From NCBI GenBank assembly GCA_025331565.1, contig JAFREQ010000179.1:227501-291500 (forward strand): a stretch of 64,000 bases of DNA. The letters are read 5' to 3'. Positions 62,401 to 64,000 of this stretch are shown one piece after another. Each line of letters opens with the position of its first letter. The first letter of the stretch is position 1. The DNA comes from Holacanthus passer (lineage: Eukaryota > Chordata > Actinopteri > Pomacanthidae). Below the pieces are notes generated by a model, which worked only from the letters and a program-made list of their open reading frames with translations, was not told the origin of the DNA and made no database searches. The position numbers and the translations under genes are program-made.

Positions 62401-63469
62401 AACAGAGGCAAGAGCAAAAGATCAGATTACTTTTAAAGGTTAAACTGGAGGTAAATAACACGTTTAAGTTAAGTCGAGGTTTATCTTGCTGGTGGGAGTA
62501 AAAGAATCAGAGACTCACCAATAAGCAGGAGGGCTGCATCCATGACGGCGGCTCCGTTCAACATAGTTGCCATCAAAATGTCGTGACCAGGACAGTCAAC
62601 AAATGACACATGTCTGGGACAAAGAAAGAGATTTTACTGATTTCATAGTTTCATAGCTGAAACTCTAAACGAAAAAGCCTTAATCTGTGCTTTTCTCTTC
62701 AGTCTTACCTGACCAGTTTGAAGTTGCCCTTGGTGCTGGGGATGTCCGAGGGAAACTCATCAGGAGTACTGCTGCCACAGGACCTGTAGCACTCGGGCCT
62801 GGGACAGCTGGGGTCATCCAGCTTATAGACCTACAATATTTTGTTGAGGCAAAAACATGAGACGTTGAGTCATTTTTAGCTAATTCAATCTTATAGGAGT
62901 GTTGGTTGAACATTTTACTTTAGACTTTACTTTAACACTCTTGTGTGTGAGCATTGTAAATGTGAATGACTTTACCAACTGAAAAGTCCCTGATGTTTTC
63001 CAAAATTGATATCTTAGCACTTAGCATCTTTAATACTGTGTATGCATGGAAAAATGGATCCTAAATGGGAAAAAGCCCGACCCACAGAGGCACTGCCCCT
63101 CAAAATTGAAAAAGAAGCAGAGGATAAATACATACATAAATAGTTAACTAAACCCCCAGTGCCACTCACCTTAGCATTAGCATATCCTAGCTTGATGGTA
63201 ATGTTCCTCTCCAGCTCATTCTTGAACCTGACGGTGTGAACACCAGAAATGGCCTTCACTACTGTGGACTTTCCATGGGCCACATGACCGATGGTGCCTA
63301 GAAGAGAGGAAAGCAGAAGTCAAAACAGGCAACCTCCGTGTGCAACCTTCAAGGGAGCACGATGAAAGCATTAAAGTCTGATCCCTTTTTGCCTGATTCA
63401 CCTACCAATATTAATAGTGGCCTGTCTGCTGATGATCTCTGGGGAGAGAGGCGTCAGGGTAGACACATC
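59486..63469 (-). CDS. eif2s3: Translation initiation factor eIF2 subunit gamma, partial (11 exons; N-terminus outside window)
   Basis: The GTP-binding core of eIF2, which carries initiator Met-tRNA to the 40S ribosome. Exons (5' to 3'): 63469-63406, 63297-63170, 62830-62709, 62613-62519, 62394-62236, 61761-61627, 61421-61327, 60773-60629, 60439-60270, 59885-59713, 59549-59486. They give 449 codons plus stop in one frame, from [16 protein letters not shown] to the stop after PTVDDD. Adding about 23 residues from a missing first exon gives the usual 472. Visible G-motifs: AHGKST (G1), DCPGH (G3) and NKID (G4). The Cys-rich insert [11 protein letters not shown] of the zinc-knuckle region is intact, as are EF-Tu-like domains II and III. 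No break or missing key residue was seen. The first exon and promoter lie to the right of 64000. Confidence 0.96.
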
Positions 63470-64000
63470 CTGCAAAGAGAACAACTCACATTAGACTCAC
63501 ACACTGACAAATGACACAGGTTTTCACTGTGAGCAGAGCAGAGCCCCCCGTCCTCTTTATTCCTGGAGGTGAACAGACACAAAGGGAGTCAAACTACAGC
63601 CGTGCAAACGCTGCAAGCATTTGAAGTGGGCTCTCAATCAGACAGAGGCAGTGACATATGAGGCTTCATGTACAACCAGTACTGTTGCTATTGTCTGTTA
63701 GTATATGATGATCAAGTTTATTTCAATAGTTAACTGACTTATATAAATATGTGACAACAATTCTGGCTATTGCTGCTTATTTCAGTGTTGCTCAGATTTA
63801 ACCTTTACATTCCATTAAAAAGCACTAGTTTTTTTTTTATAATCACACAAAACTTTGCTGATAAAATAACGAAGCCTGTTGTCACTGTCCCACATCTACT
63901 GTCATTTACTTTGTTTAAAATAACACAAAAGATAATCTATGATCTATATCCGGTGAAAACCATTAGCAACAACCAACATCCACACATTTCATAAAATGAC
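63470..64000 (-). other. eif2s3 intron 1 (partial), nothing else recognised
   Basis: Upstream of the acceptor CTCTTTGCAG at 63470-63479 (minus strand) no further eif2s3 exon is visible up to the window end, so this is the first coding intron. No other feature is seen. Confidence 0.6.

Overview
This window is vertebrate genomic DNA and almost certainly from a percomorph-type teleost. It has intron-rich genes with GT-AG junctions, compact introns, very abundant (CA)n/(GT)n microsatellites, a dispersed AAGTA-rich repeat family common in fish, and a gene order matching parts of human 3q26. No prokaryotic, viral, CRISPR or organellar content was seen. All exon models were read by eye from splice motifs, frame continuity and remembered protein families; no alignment was run.

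Left part (1-22.3 kb, minus strand). The first coding exon of tnik lies at 2147-2203 and the rest of that gene runs off the left edge. A 5 kb spacer follows with a small MITE. Then comes a complete phospholipase D1 gene (pld1): 25 coding exons at 22238-7239 (1038 aa), plus one in-frame 93-nt cassette exon (1069 aa). TNIK and PLD1 are also same-strand neighbours in human.

Middle (22.3-40.4 kb). This is a gene-poor, repeat-rich stretch upstream of pld1. It holds long (CA)n tracts, two minisatellites, SINE-like remnants and one candidate untranslated first exon for pld1 near 35.2 kb. I found no convincing protein-coding gene there.

Right part (40.4-64 kb). A promoter with a TCTCGCGAGA palindrome and a CRE precedes mynn (myoneurin, BTB plus eight C2H2 fingers, 734 aa, plus strand). 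Next is lrrc34 (426 aa, plus strand) with an RFX X-box just before its start codon. Lrrc31 (557 aa, minus strand) is convergent with lrrc34. The last gene is most of eif2s3 (eIF2 gamma, minus strand), whose first coding exon is off the right edge. MYNN-LRRC34-LRRC31 is a conserved 3q26 block; eif2s3 is not part of it in mammals, so a synteny break lies near 57.4-59.1 kb.

The most interesting observations are the pld1 cassette exon at the position of the mammalian PLD1a insert, the recurrence of CA/GT tracts directly at splice sites in four genes, the lrrc34 X-box, the Gly-Arg and Glu-Gly expansions in myoneurin, and the strict phase-1 exon modules of lrrc31.
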